A stretch of 41,021 bases of DNA from Deltaproteobacteria bacterium (GCA_016934985.1 JAFGRU010000070.1:1-41021); one strand, 5' to 3'; positions 16,491-27,595 are shown, counted from the stretch's first letter. A program made the numbers and translations. Notes: a model not told the origin generated them from the sequence alone.

Positions 16491-18422
16491 TCACTGGCGA
16501 TCGTCGAAGATCGAGCCATAGCTGATTTCAGCCGTTTCTTTCAATTCGGTAAGCTTTTTGGCGATAGCTTCCTGTTCTTTACGAGCCTTCAGGGTTTCTC
16601 GCAGGCTTTCGCGGGCTTCCTCATCAAGGCGGCTCATGTCCGCTTTTTGAATCTCTTTTAAAAGAACAACGAGAGTATTGTCACCTGAGCTGACCGGGTC
16701 CTTCAACAAGGGTTGGGTTTCATTGAGATCAAAGATCTTGTCGAACCATTCGTCCGAATTGCCGAGCTTAGGGATAAACGGTTTGCTGCTGCGGCTGAAA
16801 AAGCCTGTTTCCTGAACATTGGTGTTGTGAAGGGAGGCCACTTCGTCCAGTTTTTTTCCTTCGCTCACCTCTTTGATAATGGCCCTGGCGGTAGTAACGG
16901 CGAGGTCCGATGCCTTTTCATGGCGATACGCTTTTTCCACCTGAGGCCGGACGGCGGCAAGGTCCGGAAGGTGACTGGCCTGTCGTTCTTTGACTGCTGC
17001 CAGAATGATCTTTTTGTCAAGGACAATGGGGCGGGCCAATTTGCCGACATCGAGAGTGAAGGCCTGACCGGAAATTTCCGGATGGTTGCCGAGCCCGGGA
17101 ATGGCTTCACCGCGGGCAAAGAGGCCGCTGGTGTTGATTTTCATCTTGTTGGTATCGGCCGCGGCCTGAAGATTGCCGGTTTTGCGGTTGATGTTGTAGG
17201 CATCCATGGCTTTATCCAAGGCCATTTCCATGGCTTTTTCCTCACGGGCTCCTTTTTCAACTTCGCTTTTGACCTCTTCTAAAGGCTTGATGCGGGCCTG
17301 GGTGTGATCGAGGGCTTTGAGGATGTGGTAACCGGCAGGACTCTGGACAACATCGCTGATCTCCCCGCTTTTCAGCGCGAAGGCCGCCTGCTCCAGAGTA
17401 GGATTGAGACTGCCGCGTATGAACTGACCCAGTTCGCCCCCGCTTTCAGCCGACTTCTTATCATCCGAGAACTGTTTGGCCAAAGCCTTGAAGTCCTCAC
17501 CTGTTCTTGCTTTGCTCAACACCTCCTTGGCTTTATCCAAGATTTTCTCGCGGGCGGCTTCATCCGCGTCAGCGGGTAGCTGGAAAAATATATGGGCAAG
17601 GCGGACCGTCTCCGGGATGTCGAAGCGGTCAAGATTGCGTTGGTAAAATTTTTGCAGATCTTCTGGTGCTACGCTCACTTCCGGCAGAAAAGTGGCGGAA
17701 TCGAAGAGAATGTATTCGAGGGATACTTTTTCGGGGACCCTGAAATTTTCCTTTTTTTCGCTGAAAAATGCGTTAAGCTTCTCTTCATCGATTTGGATCT
17801 GGTTTTCGAGAAGAGCGGGTGCCAGCCGTATAAAGGAAAGATTCACCTTTTCCTCCTGCTCGCGGAAGGCCTTTTCGATATCCTCCTCCGCCACCTGAAC
17901 GCCGGCCATCAGGCGCTTGCGGGTCTCCAGGGTTTTGAGGCGCTCCATCTGCATGGCTTCAAATAGTTCGGGGGTCATTCTCTGGCTTGCGAGGAGGCGC
18001 AGATACTTCTCCTTGTCGAATTTGCCGTCGGTCTGGAAAACCGAATTGGCTGCGATCGCTTCAACCAGCTGGTCCTGGGACACGGTGACGCCCAGGCGTT
18101 CTCCTTCTTGGACAAGGAGGGCTTCGCTGATTAACTGCTCAATGGCCCGGCGCCTGATCTGCAGCTTTTCCTCCAGAGCCGGGGTGAACCGTTCCCCATA
18201 AATAGTCTGGTAGGTTCTATAAAGATTGACGTATACTTGCTGGAATGTCTCCATGTCGATTTTGGTGCCGTTGACCATGGCTGCGACGGTCCTGTCTCCG
18301 CCTCCCTGGTCGCTCCCTCTGCCCCAGACCAGGAAAATAGTCCCCACGAAGGCGGCGATGATAGCCCAGAAGACAAATTTAAGAAGTACTGTTTTCTGCT
18401 TTTTACGAATAAGATCAAGCAT
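16491..18422 (-). CDS. Periplasmic PpiD/SurA-like peptidyl-prolyl isomerase, membrane-anchored
   Basis: 643 residues from the ATG at 18422. A longer open frame to 18911 runs across the divergent mreB start and is rejected. The basic start [10 protein letters not shown] is followed by one membrane helix (about 15-33), then a SurA_N-like helical chaperone region (about 45-200). A parvulin PpiC domain (about 270-372) is marked by [28 protein letters not shown] and [11 protein letters not shown] second, degenerate PpiC-like or chaperone region extends to the end. This is the PpiD architecture: it sits at the Sec translocon exit and helps fold outer-membrane and periplasmic proteins. It lies divergent to mreB with a 186-base shared promoter region. 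Confidence 0.9.
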   Translation of the reverse strand: MLDLIRKKQKTVLLKFVFWAIIAAFVGTIFLVWGRGSDQGGGDRTVAAMVNGTKIDMETFQQVYVNLYRTYQTIYGERFTPALEEKLQIRRRAIEQLISEALLVQEGERLGVTVSQDQLVEAIAANSVFQTDGKFDKEKYLRLLASQRMTPELFEAMQMERLKTLETRKRLMAGVQVAEEDIEKAFREQEEKVNLSFIRLAPALLENQIQIDEEKLNAFFSEKKENFRVPEKVSLEYILFDSATFLPEVSVAPEDLQKFYQRNLDRFDIPETVRLAHIFFQLPADADEAAREKILDKAKEVLSKARTGEDFKALAKQFSDDKKSAESGGELGQFIRGSLNPTLEQAAFALKSGEISDVVQSPAGYHILKALDHTQARIKPLEEVKSEVEKGAREEKAMEMALDKAMDAYNINRKTGNLQAAADTNKMKINTSGLFARGEAIPGLGNHPEISGQAFTLDVGKLARPIVLDKKIILAAVKERQASHLPDLAAVRPQVEKAYRHEKASDLAVTTARAIIKEVSEGKKLDEVASLHNTNVQETGFFSRSSKPFIPKLGNSDEWFDKIFDLNETQPLLKDPVSSGDNTLVVLLKEIQKADMSRLDEEARESLRETLKARKEQEAIAKKLTELKETAEISYGSIFDDRQ

Positions 18423-18584
18423 GTCGGTGAGTTTCCCTTTATAGCTGAAAGTGAGACATAACCAGCGGTAAATATTAGACAATAGCCGGCCTATTTGCAA
18501 TGCTTTTTTGGCCGATATACCTTGAAAATAAAGACCTGTTTTGCTAATCTGAATCTCATTTTGAAGGCCGGATGCCTTCTCTGA

Positions 18585-19658
<1,074 letters not shown>

Positions 19659-19851
19659 AGCGGTTTTGCCCCTTCCCCTGTTGTGCCGGCAGGATGCTGG
19701 AATAATGGTTTTTGATGTTCACGTCGAAGGCGCGGATTTTTTAACGAAGCACAGGTGTTTATTAAAAAAACTGCGTTGCAAGATATGATATTCCCAAACA
19801 CGGTTTTTCAGCTTCTTGTCGGGCGTATCCCAAAGGGATGGAAAGCACTTG

Positions 19852-20670
19852 ATGCTGGACTGGCTTAGAAAATTCCGCAAGATCATTATTATGGTCCTGC
19901 TTTTGCTGTCCGCCCTTCTGTTCTATTCCATCAACCTGAGGGACCGGGAAAAAACCACCCTTTTCGAAAAAGTTGTTCTCGAAATTTCCGCCCCTTTTGA
20001 AATGGCCTTCGAATATTCCGTCCGTTCGATAAGGGATTGGTGGACGCATTATGTCTGGCTGGTTTCGACGGCGGAGAGAAACCGCGAACTCGAAGAGGAA
20101 AACCGGCAACTCCGTTCCGATCTGCTGCAGATTGATGAAATCCGCCAGAGCAACGAGCGTTTACGCAAACTCCTCGACTTTCGGGAGGAAACATCTCTAC
20201 CGGCTTTACCGGCCAGGGTTATAGCGGAAGACAGCACTAACTGGTTTCACTCCATTGTTATCGACAAAGGTTCCAAAGACGGCATTCGGGAAGGGATGCC
20301 GGTGGTGGCGGCCGAAGGGGTGGTCGGCAGGATTATCCGTTCCTCTCCCCATGTTGCCAGGGTTCTGTTGATCACCGACGCTTCTTCCGCTGTTGCGTCT
20401 TTGAGCCAGAATAATCGCGCCCGAGGGGTCTGCCGTGGCCAGGGTGGGTTTTTGACCCTTGAATTCACCCTTCGCCAGAAGGAAATCAAGGTTGGTGACC
20501 GGATTGTCACCTCCGGTACCGGTGGGGTGTTCCCGAAAGGGGTGCCGCTGGGAAATGTTGTCAGGATCGGGCGCAAGAGTTATGGCCTTTTTCAGTCCGT
20601 GACCCTGGTCCCTGCGGTGGATTTTTTCAGCCTCGAAGAGGTTCTGGTATTACGCAGGGAGGAGGAATGA
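19852..20670 (+). CDS. mreC: Rod shape-determining protein MreC
   Basis: 272 residues from the ATG at 19852, preceded by GGATGGAAAG; an in-frame TTG at 19816 is a less likely start. There is a short cytoplasmic tail, one membrane helix (about 6-27, KIIIMVLLLLSALLFYSINL), a coiled coil (about 60-95, NRELEEENRQLRSDLLQIDEIRQSN region) and then the two beta-barrel MreC core (DSTNWFHSIVIDKG, GMPVVAAEGVVGRI, GDRIVTSGTGGVFPKGVPLG). MreC links MreB to PBP2 and activates it in the periplasm. The stop overlaps mreD as ATGA. A 190-base gap separates it from mreB. Confidence 0.95.
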   Translation: MLDWLRKFRKIIIMVLLLLSALLFYSINLRDREKTTLFEKVVLEISAPFEMAFEYSVRSIRDWWTHYVWLVSTAERNRELEEENRQLRSDLLQIDEIRQSNERLRKLLDFREETSLPALPARVIAEDSTNWFHSIVIDKGSKDGIREGMPVVAAEGVVGRIIRSSPHVARVLLITDASSAVASLSQNNRARGVCRGQGGFLTLEFTLRQKEIKVGDRIVTSGTGGVFPKGVPLGNVVRIGRKSYGLFQSVTLVPAVDFFSLEEVLVLRREEE

Positions 20671-21194
20671 AGAATTTCCTCCTCATGCTTCTTCTTGGCC
20701 TGGGCGTCATTTTTCTCCAGACCTGGTTATTCCCCTCCCTTTTTCCGTTTCGACTGAAACCGGATCTGTTTCTGATTATCGTTGTTTACATAGGGATCTA
20801 TGCCGGATTCTGCCGTGGGGCTGTTTTCAGTCTGTTCTTCGGCTGGTTTCAAGACGTTTTTGCCGGCAATTCCATGGGCCTTTACGGCTTGGTTTTTCTG
20901 ATTATTTACTTCATGGTCCGTTTTGGCGCTTCGCGTTTTAATGTCGAAGCTTTGGGCACCTTTTATTACCTGGTTTTTTTCGGAACTCTTGCCGAGGCTT
21001 TTCTTGTCTGTTTTTTCCAGGCTTTTTTTACCGATGCAGGGATGCTGTGGTATGTGGTTATTCAAAACCTTTTCCCGCAGGTACTCCTCAACATGTTGTT
21101 TGCCTTTCTGTTGCTGAGAATATTGCAATTGGTGCAGTGGACTACCGATTGGGTCGTTCCGGTTCCAGGCCGTTCCAGCCATGGTGATCTGTAA
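20667..21194 (+). CDS. mreD: Rod shape-determining protein MreD
   Basis: A 175-residue polytopic membrane protein with about five hydrophobic segments (for instance MLLLGLGVIFLQTWLF, LFLIIVVYIGIYAGF, LVFLIIYFMV, YYLVFFGTLAEAFLVCF). It includes the family signature GFCRGAVFSLFFGWFQDVFA followed by GLYGL. The ATG overlaps the mreC stop, so the two are translationally coupled. It works with MreC at the inner membrane. Identity rests on position plus the DxxxGxxxG-like signature, since MreD diverges fast. Confidence 0.93.
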   Translation: MKNFLLMLLLGLGVIFLQTWLFPSLFPFRLKPDLFLIIVVYIGIYAGFCRGAVFSLFFGWFQDVFAGNSMGLYGLVFLIIYFMVRFGASRFNVEALGTFYYLVFFGTLAEAFLVCFFQAFFTDAGMLWYVVIQNLFPQVLLNMLFAFLLLRILQLVQWTTDWVVPVPGRSSHGDL

Positions 21195-21275
21195 CAGGAA
21201 CGGAAGCCCCTTGGTCCGGGACAAAGGCGTTGGCCTTATATCCGGCTTCTTTGACCCCCGAAACGGGAACTGGCA

Positions 21276-23108
21276 ATGTCTTTTCAGGAAAAAAAACAAT
21301 TCAGTATTCTACTTGCCGTTGTCATCGGGATTTTCGCCATCCTTTTTCTGCGCCTCTGGTATCTCCAGATTATCAATACCGAAAATTTTCAGACCCAGTC
21401 CGAGGAAAACCGCACACGCTATGCTCTGATCCCCGCCGAACGCGGTCCCATCTTTGACCGTAACGGCGAGCTGCTGGTGGAAAATCGCCCTTCTTTCAAT
21501 ATTCTGGCTTTGCGTCAGGATATCGGGGATCGGGATAAGCTTTTCTCCTCCCTTGCCGCCATCATGGGGATTGAAGTTGCTGAGTTGGAAAATAACTGGC
21601 AGCAGGCAAGGTCTCTCCCCCCTTATATTCCCGTCCCTCTTGCCGAGGATGTGGGCCGGGGAGCCATGGAAAAAGTCGAGGAAAATACTGTTTCCCTGCC
21701 CGGGGTTCTGGTTGAGACCCAGCCCATGCGGGCTTATCCCAATGAGGCTCTGGCTGCTCACGTGCTGGGCTATTTGGGCCAGGTTACCGAGGAGGAATTG
21801 CGGCACCCTGATTTTGAGGGCTATTATCCCGGCGCTTATGTCGGGAAAAGTGGCTTGGAAAAGGTTTTGGACCCATATTTGCGGGGTGCTCCAGGGATGC
21901 ACAGGATCGAGGTCGACGTCAAAGGAAAAAAACTTCGTATCCTCAAAACCCGGGAGCCTAAACCCGGCAACCGGGTTTTTCTGACCATTCGCAAGGATCT
22001 GCAAAAAGCTGCCGAAGATGCTTTCGGCGATCAGGCCGGTGCCGCCGTGGCCTTGAACGTTCACACGGGCGAGGTTCTGGCCATGGTCAGCCGTCCCGGC
22101 TTCAACCCGGCTTATTTCGCCCGTGGCATACGTGGCGAGGAGTGGCAGAAAATTCTCAAGGATACCCGCCATCCCCTTCAGAACAAGGCTATCAAAGGCC
22201 AGTATCCACCCGGTTCGACATTCAAGATCGTGACTGCCCTGGCGGCTCTGAAAGCCGGTATCGCGACCACAGACACGGTGGTTTATTGCCCCGGCAGTAT
22301 TCACTTCGGCAACCGCCGTTTCCGTTGCTGGAAAAGAGGTGGCCACGGCTGGACCGACCTTCGCAAAGCCCTGCGGGAAAGTTGCGACGTCTATTTCTAT
22401 AAGATCGGTTATGAACTCGGCATTGACAAGCTTTCCGAGACAGCAAAAAATCTGGGCATGGGCACACTGACCGGTATAGATCTGGATGGCGAGAAAAAAG
22501 GCCTGATGCCGGATCGGGAATGGAAAAGGAAACGCTTTGATGAAAAGTGGTATGATGGGGAGACGGTAAATGCCTCTATCGGCCAGGGTTTTGTTTTGGC
22601 AACGCCTCTTCAGTTGGCGGTAATGACAGCTGCAGTAGCCAATGGCGGCAAAGTTTTGAAACCCTACGTCGTTTCCCGGGTGGAACACTGGAACGGACAA
22701 ATGCTGCTGGAAAACGTACCCACAGTGGTGCGCGATATCGCTTTTGATAAAAAACACCTGAAGGTGGTTTTCCAAGGCCTTGAGGCGGCAGTGAACGAAC
22801 GCAGGGGGACAGCCTGGACCAGCCGCCTCGAGGATTTCCGCTTTGCCGGGAAAACCGGTACCGCCCAGGTTGTCAAGCTCAAGGAAAAGTTGGAGAAAAA
22901 CAGAGACGAAGAGGATATCCCCTACCGTTTTCGGGATCATGCCCTGTTTGTCGCCTTTGCTCCGGCTGACGTGCCTGAGCTGGCGGTGGCCGTGGTTGTC
23001 GAGCACGGCAGTCATGGCGGGAGTGTCGCGGCACCCATCACCCAGGCAATCTTCAGTCATTATTTCGGCGTGGAAATGCCCCAGCAAAAGACCTCAAACG
23101 GGGACTGA
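21276..23108 (+). CDS. mrdA: Penicillin-binding protein 2 (peptidoglycan DD-transpeptidase)
   Basis: A 610-residue class B PBP. A membrane anchor (about 8-28) is followed by the pedestal domain, which opens with RYALIPAERGPIFDRNGELL. The transpeptidase domain has all three motifs: SxxK at S314-K317 (YPPGSTFK), SxD at ESCDVYFYK and KTGTAQ near residue 525. SCD instead of SxN is normal for PBP2. It cross-links lateral-wall glycan made by RodA. RodA starts 5 bases after its stop. The ATG at 21276 follows CGGGAACTGGCA. Confidence 0.96.
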   Translation: MSFQEKKQFSILLAVVIGIFAILFLRLWYLQIINTENFQTQSEENRTRYALIPAERGPIFDRNGELLVENRPSFNILALRQDIGDRDKLFSSLAAIMGIEVAELENNWQQARSLPPYIPVPLAEDVGRGAMEKVEENTVSLPGVLVETQPMRAYPNEALAAHVLGYLGQVTEEELRHPDFEGYYPGAYVGKSGLEKVLDPYLRGAPGMHRIEVDVKGKKLRILKTREPKPGNRVFLTIRKDLQKAAEDAFGDQAGAAVALNVHTGEVLAMVSRPGFNPAYFARGIRGEEWQKILKDTRHPLQNKAIKGQYPPGSTFKIVTALAALKAGIATTDTVVYCPGSIHFGNRRFRCWKRGGHGWTDLRKALRESCDVYFYKIGYELGIDKLSETAKNLGMGTLTGIDLDGEKKGLMPDREWKRKRFDEKWYDGETVNASIGQGFVLATPLQLAVMTAAVANGGKVLKPYVVSRVEHWNGQMLLENVPTVVRDIAFDKKHLKVVFQGLEAAVNERRGTAWTSRLEDFRFAGKTGTAQVVKLKEKLEKNRDEEDIPYRFRDHALFVAFAPADVPELAVAVVVEHGSHGGSVAAPITQAIFSHYFGVEMPQQKTSNGD

Positions 23109-23113
23109 TCCTT

Positions 23114-24211
23114 ATGTTCGACAGACGGTTACTTACCCATTTTGACTGGTTTTTTCTGCTTCTCATCCTTTTTGTATCGACAATCGGCATTCTCAACCTT
23201 TACAGTGCGACATTTTCCTGGAAGACCTATGGCCAGCCGGTATATATAAAGCAGATTTTCTGGCTCTGTATGGGGATAGGTCTCGCTTTGAGCCTCTGCG
23301 TCTTTGATTACCGCAAGCTCAGACGACTGGGCTGGCCTCTTTACTTTTTCACTCTCGGGCTTCTCGGCTGGGTTCTGCTGTTCGGGAAAACATCCATGGG
23401 AGCGACCCGTTGGATCGATCTCGGGTTTTTCAACCTCCAGCCCAGTGAGGTCATGAAAGTTGCCCTTATCCTGGCTCTGGCCTGCTATTTCAATGAGCGT
23501 TCCTACCCTCTGGGCTGCTCTCTGCGGAATCTGCTTATTCCGTTTCTACTTCTGTTGATTCCTTTTGGACTGGTTATCAAACAGCCTGATCTGGGGACCG
23601 GTTTGCTTATCCTGTTTATTGGTAGCACCATTCTTTTGTTTGTCCGGATCCGTTTCAAGACGCTGCTCTTTCTTTCGGCCTGCGGAGCCCTTGCCCCCAT
23701 TTTCGGCTGGTTTTTTCTCAAAGATTACCAGAAGGCACGCATCTATTCGTTTATCGATCCGGAGCGTGACCCATTGGGGGCCGGTTATCACATCATCCAA
23801 TCCAAGATCGCCGTCGGTAGCGGAGGGTTTTGGGGCAAAGGTTTCATGCATGGCACCCAGTCCCAACTTTCTTTTCTTCCGGAGCGGCATACCGACTTTG
23901 CTTTTTCAGTTTTTGCCGAGGAGTGGGGATTCGCAGGTTGTGTGGCCCTCTTGCTTATTTATTTACTTATCGTTGGCTGGGGCTTATTTATCGCCTACCG
24001 TGCCTCCGACCGTTTCGGCAAACTGTTGGCCGTGGGCGTGGTGTGTATGTTCTTCTGGCATGTGGTTGTCAACCTGGGAATGGTAATCGGGCTTCTGCCG
24101 GTGGTCGGGGTGCCTCTGCCGCTTTTTTCCTATGGCGGGACAAGTATGATCACGACCATGATCGGGGTGGGGTTGCTGCTGAATGTCAGCATGCGGCGTT
24201 TCATGTTTTAG
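23114..24211 (+). CDS. rodA: Peptidoglycan glycosyltransferase RodA (SEDS family)
   Basis: A 365-residue SEDS polymerase with about ten membrane helices. Family blocks are visible: GATRWIDLGFFNLQPSE, KQPDLGTGLLI, FIDPERDPLGAGYHIIQSKIAVGSGG (loop with the catalytic Asp region), LPERHTDFAFSVFAEEWGF and LFSYGGTSM near the C-terminus. It polymerises lipid II into glycan strands and works as a complex with PBP2, encoded 5 bases upstream. The cluster order mreBCD-mrdA-rodA is the canonical one. Confidence 0.97.
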   Translation: MFDRRLLTHFDWFFLLLILFVSTIGILNLYSATFSWKTYGQPVYIKQIFWLCMGIGLALSLCVFDYRKLRRLGWPLYFFTLGLLGWVLLFGKTSMGATRWIDLGFFNLQPSEVMKVALILALACYFNERSYPLGCSLRNLLIPFLLLLIPFGLVIKQPDLGTGLLILFIGSTILLFVRIRFKTLLFLSACGALAPIFGWFFLKDYQKARIYSFIDPERDPLGAGYHIIQSKIAVGSGGFWGKGFMHGTQSQLSFLPERHTDFAFSVFAEEWGFAGCVALLLIYLLIVGWGLFIAYRASDRFGKLLAVGVVCMFFWHVVVNLGMVIGLLPVVGVPLPLFSYGGTSMITTMIGVGLLLNVSMRRFMF

Positions 24212-24213
24212 AA

Positions 24214-24256
24214 ATGAATCTGCTACTGTGAATAAGGTAAATCGGCCCATATCTCC
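24214..24256. repeat. Dispersed repeat copy B (about 43 bp)
   Basis: The second copy of the repeat at 10953-10992, starting 3 bases past the rodA stop. The shared core is AAGGTAAATCGG followed by CCATAT. Its minus-strand reading starts MGRFTLFTVADSF, similar to [11 protein letters not shown] at copy A. Confidence 0.7.
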
Positions 24257-24330
24257 ACCAATTTTCAGAAACTTGTTCGGCTGTCAGCCCATAACCTTGC
24301 GGTAATCCCTCCTTGTTTTCTACGCTGTCC

Positions 24331-24347
24331 GAAGCCTTGCAGGCTTC
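24331..24347. repeat. Short hairpin upstream of the AmrS-like gene
   Basis: A perfect 7-bp inverted repeat, GAAGCCT TGC AGGCTTC, with a 3-base loop. No T run follows directly, so it is a doubtful terminator for the mre-rod operon. It sits 37 bases before the AmrS start. Confidence 0.4.
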
Positions 24348-24383
24348 TCGTGTGCTATCCTTGTTTTATAAAAGGAGGAGATT

Positions 24384-25397
24384 ATGCACGAAGCTCTTTT
24401 CTGGAAAGAACTTCCCGGGCAAAAGGTCCAGTGTCGTTTGTGCCGTTTTTCCTGTGTGATCAAAACGGGCGCCCGGGGACGCTGCGGGGTGCGGGAAAAC
24501 CGGGGCGGAAAGCTTTACTCCCTGGTTTACGGCAAGGCGATTGCCGAAAATATCGATCCCATCGAGAAAAAACCGCTCTTTCACTTTCTCCCCGGCAGCC
24601 GCAGTTATTCCATCGCCACTGCCGGTTGCAACTTCCGCTGCCTGCACTGCCAGAATTACCAGATCTCCCAGGCGACCGGTCTCGATCTGGAACGCTCCGG
24701 GCTTGACCTGCCGGTTGATGTCGCGGTAGCACATGCAGCTGGCGGCGGCTGCGCGAGTATCGCTTATACCTACACCGAACCGACCGTTTACTTCGAGTAC
24801 GCTTTCGATATGGCCTCTCTGGCTCGCGAGAGAGGTATCCGCAATGTCTTCGTCACCAACGGCTATACCGGCCCGGAGGCCCTTGAGGCCATCGCTCCGT
24901 TGCTGGATGCGGCCAATGTCGATCTCAAAGGATTCCGGGAAGAATTCTACCGTGAAGTTACGGGCGCGAGCCTGAACGGGGTTCTGGACACCTTGCGCTT
25001 ATACGTCCAGCTGGGTATCTGGCTGGAAGTGACGACCCTGGTTATTCCAGGCGGCAACGATTCTGAGGAGGAACTGCGGGATATTGCCCGTTTTATTGCC
25101 GGGGAACTTGGTCTTGAGGTGCCCTGGCACATCACCGCTTTTTACCCTGCCTATAAAATGCTCGATCGGCCGAGAACGCCGGCCTCCACTTTGCGTCGTG
25201 CCAGGGAAATTGGTTTCGAAGAGGGCCTGCATTATGTCTATGTGGGAAACATTCCCGGCGAGGAGGGAGAGAGCACTTTCTGTCCCTCTTGCGGCGCCAA
25301 GGTTATCGACCGCAGCGGATTTTTTCTGAAAGCCACCAGTCTCCGGGATGGAATCTGTTTGTCGTGCGGCGGGGCACTGCCAGGGGTCTGGAAGTAA
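24384..25397 (+). CDS. amrS: AmmeMemoRadiSam system radical SAM enzyme (AmrS-like)
   Basis: A 337-residue radical SAM protein. An N-terminal Cys-rich segment (C17, C20, C24, C34) precedes the Fe-S motif C82-xxx-C86-xx-C89 in GCNFRCLHCQNYQIS. The barrel has the family blocks YTYTEPTVYFEYAFD, NGYTGPEAL, DLKGFREEFYRE, LVIPGGNDSEEEL and PWHITAFYPAYKM. The C-terminus (about 295-337) adds a zinc-ribbon-like four-Cys end (CPSCG, CLSCG). AmrS is one of three proteins of the AmmeMemoRadiSam set with AmrA and the Memo-like AmrB; its reaction is not settled. Neither partner is nearby. An excellent AAAGGAGGAG ribosome site precedes the ATG. Confidence 0.9.
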   Translation: MHEALFWKELPGQKVQCRLCRFSCVIKTGARGRCGVRENRGGKLYSLVYGKAIAENIDPIEKKPLFHFLPGSRSYSIATAGCNFRCLHCQNYQISQATGLDLERSGLDLPVDVAVAHAAGGGCASIAYTYTEPTVYFEYAFDMASLARERGIRNVFVTNGYTGPEALEAIAPLLDAANVDLKGFREEFYREVTGASLNGVLDTLRLYVQLGIWLEVTTLVIPGGNDSEEELRDIARFIAGELGLEVPWHITAFYPAYKMLDRPRTPASTLRRAREIGFEEGLHYVYVGNIPGEEGESTFCPSCGAKVIDRSGFFLKATSLRDGICLSCGGALPGVWK

Positions 25398-25465
25398 TAT
25401 TTGAAGGCGCTGCTTTTTTCTCCAAGACGGTCCACTGCACCAAGGGTGCTGAACGACGGATTGTT

Positions 25466-27595
25466 TTATTCGGCCACCGCCAGCGACCGGGGCGGGGTTG
25501 ATGGCCGGTCGCTCACAACACCCATGTTCAAAAAGGTTGCGACTATTTCGGGGTCGAAATGCCGGCCCGCCTCTTCTTGGAGCAGCTTGAAAATGCGTTC
25601 GTCCTCCCATCCGGGCCGATAGGGGCGATCCGATATCAAGGCGTCATAGACGTCGGCAACTGTAAGTATACGTGCTCCAAGGGGAATCTGAAAATTTTTC
25701 AAGCCGTTGGGATAGCCACTGCCGTCAAATTTTTCGTGGTGATGAAGAATAGAGGGAATGATTTCACCGAAGGTGTTGATTGGCTCCAGAATGCGGACGC
25801 CCAGGACGGGATGCTGTTTAATGGAGCCGAACTCCTCTTCCGTAAGTTTACCCGCTTTGTCCAGAATGGCTGTGGATACGCCGATTTTTCCGATATCGTG
25901 GAGCAGTCCCGCCTGTTCAAGCTTTTCCAGCTCGAGCTTCGAAAGCCCCATGTTCCTTCCTATTTGAACCGCCAGTTTGGCTACCCGCTCTGAATGGCCT
26001 GCTGTCCAGGAAGATTTCGTATCGACAGCGCGGGCCAGAGCTCGCAATGTTCCCTTGTTCAAGGAATTGAGGTCTTCGACCAGTTTGGCATTGGACAGGG
26101 CGATTGAGAGCTGATCCGCCAGGCGCTGTCGAAGTCCCGGATCATCGTCGTTAAGATCAGCGCCGGATCGGAAGCCCTGGGCCAGAAAACCGGCCAATTT
26201 TTCTGCCGTGAAAAAGGGGGTCAGGGCAAAGCTGGCCCGACCTTCCTTTTCCATCGGCGAGAGAAATCCCGGAAGACCTTTATCCGAAGTAAAGAAAAGG
26301 TTTTTGCTGTTCGAACTCAACAGATCCAATTCCTCTCCCGTCAGCTTGAGGGGCTTCGGGCAGGGTTTGATTTCCTGATTCTTTTCCGGAATCAGAAAAA
26401 CCTGCGCATTGCCTCTTTGATCGACCAGGTACAGAGAAATATCCAGAGAATTCTCCTGCAGGGAGTATAGAAGAGAATAAATAATGGAAGAAGACCCTTG
26501 ATGGGAAAAAGCCGTGTGACTGATCTCTTCGATAGCTTTCAAGGTATCGAATTGTCTGGCAAGCTTGGAGGACATGTCGTTGAGGGACTCCGCCAGTTCC
26601 TCAAATTCGTCCTGGCTCTTGACGATAACCTCACCTTTAAAGTCGCCCTTGGCGATTTGGACGGTCCTTTTTTTCAATAATTGCAGCGGGATAAGATTTT
26701 TTCGAATGGAGCCAATAGTGAAAAGCAGGACCAGCCAAATTGAGAGCAGAATTACGAGGGGGAAAAGGCGTTGGAATTGCTTTATAGGCGCCTGAAGGGC
26801 CGCCTTCTCCTGGGCCAGGATTATTCCCCAGCGAGGAGCATGGAATCGTGATTCCAGAAAGAGGGACCATTTGGAAGTCAGGTATTTTTTATGATCATTG
26901 TCCAACTGCAAAGCTTGACTTGTTGAATCTAAAACCTGCGAGAGATCGGATGGAGAAAAGGAGGTAACCAAAACATGGTTATTTTCGTCCACAACACAGA
27001 ACTCAGTGTTGACCGGCAAATTATAATTCGACCCAATTCCCCAGAGGTACGAAATATTTATTTCTGCGACCAGCATTTCACCGGGAATTTGGTCCGGATA
27101 CAGGGCCATAATCATAAACACCCTGGACGTTTTGCCGGATTTGCCCGAGGTGTTAATGACCGTTTTCCCAGAGCGTAAAGCTGTTCGTATTGTTTGGGAA
27201 ATTAAAGGGGGGTGCTCGCAGTTACTGTAGAGGGGAATAATGCTGTTGTCTTCAGTGGAAATGTATTTGGAAGTGAAACGGGAAAAATCAGAATCATCTT
27301 TCATCAAATCATGTGGAATCTGATGGTGTTCATAACCCTGACGAATATACAAAGCCGTATTTTTCAGCTCGCTTTCCAGAAGCAAAAGTTTTTCATAAAT
27401 GGCCATGGCGTGGGCTTTGGTGGTTCGTTTCAGGTTGTTTTGGGCCAAATCATAAAAATGTTTGGTTACCTGGGTGAAGGTCATAATGAAAACAACCAGG
27501 ATTGGCAATAAAGCACAAAAAACAAAAGCCAAAAACATGCGTTTTGCCAATTTACTGCGAAAAATGTTTTTTTCCAGTTTTTCTTTGTTTGCCAT
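25466..27595 (-). CDS. HD-GYP domain sensor protein (predicted c-di-GMP phosphodiesterase)
   Basis: A 709-residue membrane sensor. TM1 (about 20-42) and TM2 (about 278-297) bracket a Cache-like periplasmic domain. HAMP follows (about 298-350), then a GAF-like region (about 355-515). The HD-GYP domain (about 522-700) has GHSERVAKLA, the HD pair in LLHDIGKIG (about 564-572), HHHEKFDGSGYP (618-629) and DVYDALISDRPYR. HHExxDGxGYP is intact, so it should hydrolyse c-di-GMP. It follows the pseudopilin gene by 18 bases in the same direction, as a likely two-gene operon. The last 30 bases hold a hairpin-prone GCGACCGG/CCGGTCGC pair inside the coding region. Confidence 0.93.
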   Translation of the reverse strand: MANKEKLEKNIFRSKLAKRMFLAFVFCALLPILVVFIMTFTQVTKHFYDLAQNNLKRTTKAHAMAIYEKLLLLESELKNTALYIRQGYEHHQIPHDLMKDDSDFSRFTSKYISTEDNSIIPLYSNCEHPPLISQTIRTALRSGKTVINTSGKSGKTSRVFMIMALYPDQIPGEMLVAEINISYLWGIGSNYNLPVNTEFCVVDENNHVLVTSFSPSDLSQVLDSTSQALQLDNDHKKYLTSKWSLFLESRFHAPRWGIILAQEKAALQAPIKQFQRLFPLVILLSIWLVLLFTIGSIRKNLIPLQLLKKRTVQIAKGDFKGEVIVKSQDEFEELAESLNDMSSKLARQFDTLKAIEEISHTAFSHQGSSSIIYSLLYSLQENSLDISLYLVDQRGNAQVFLIPEKNQEIKPCPKPLKLTGEELDLLSSNSKNLFFTSDKGLPGFLSPMEKEGRASFALTPFFTAEKLAGFLAQGFRSGADLNDDDPGLRQRLADQLSIALSNAKLVEDLNSLNKGTLRALARAVDTKSSWTAGHSERVAKLAVQIGRNMGLSKLELEKLEQAGLLHDIGKIGVSTAILDKAGKLTEEEFGSIKQHPVLGVRILEPINTFGEIIPSILHHHEKFDGSGYPNGLKNFQIPLGARILTVADVYDALISDRPYRPGWEDERIFKLLQEEAGRHFDPEIVATFLNMGVVSDRPSTPPRSLAVAE

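Noticed and set aside
21309..23087. 592-codon open frame on the minus strand across mrdA
   Set aside because: Antisense to a complete PBP2 with all three catalytic motifs; no domain or start signal.
25483..25511. GCGACCGG/CCGGTCGC inverted repeat as a terminator
   Set aside because: It lies within the last codons of the HD-GYP gene and lacks a T run on the relevant strand.
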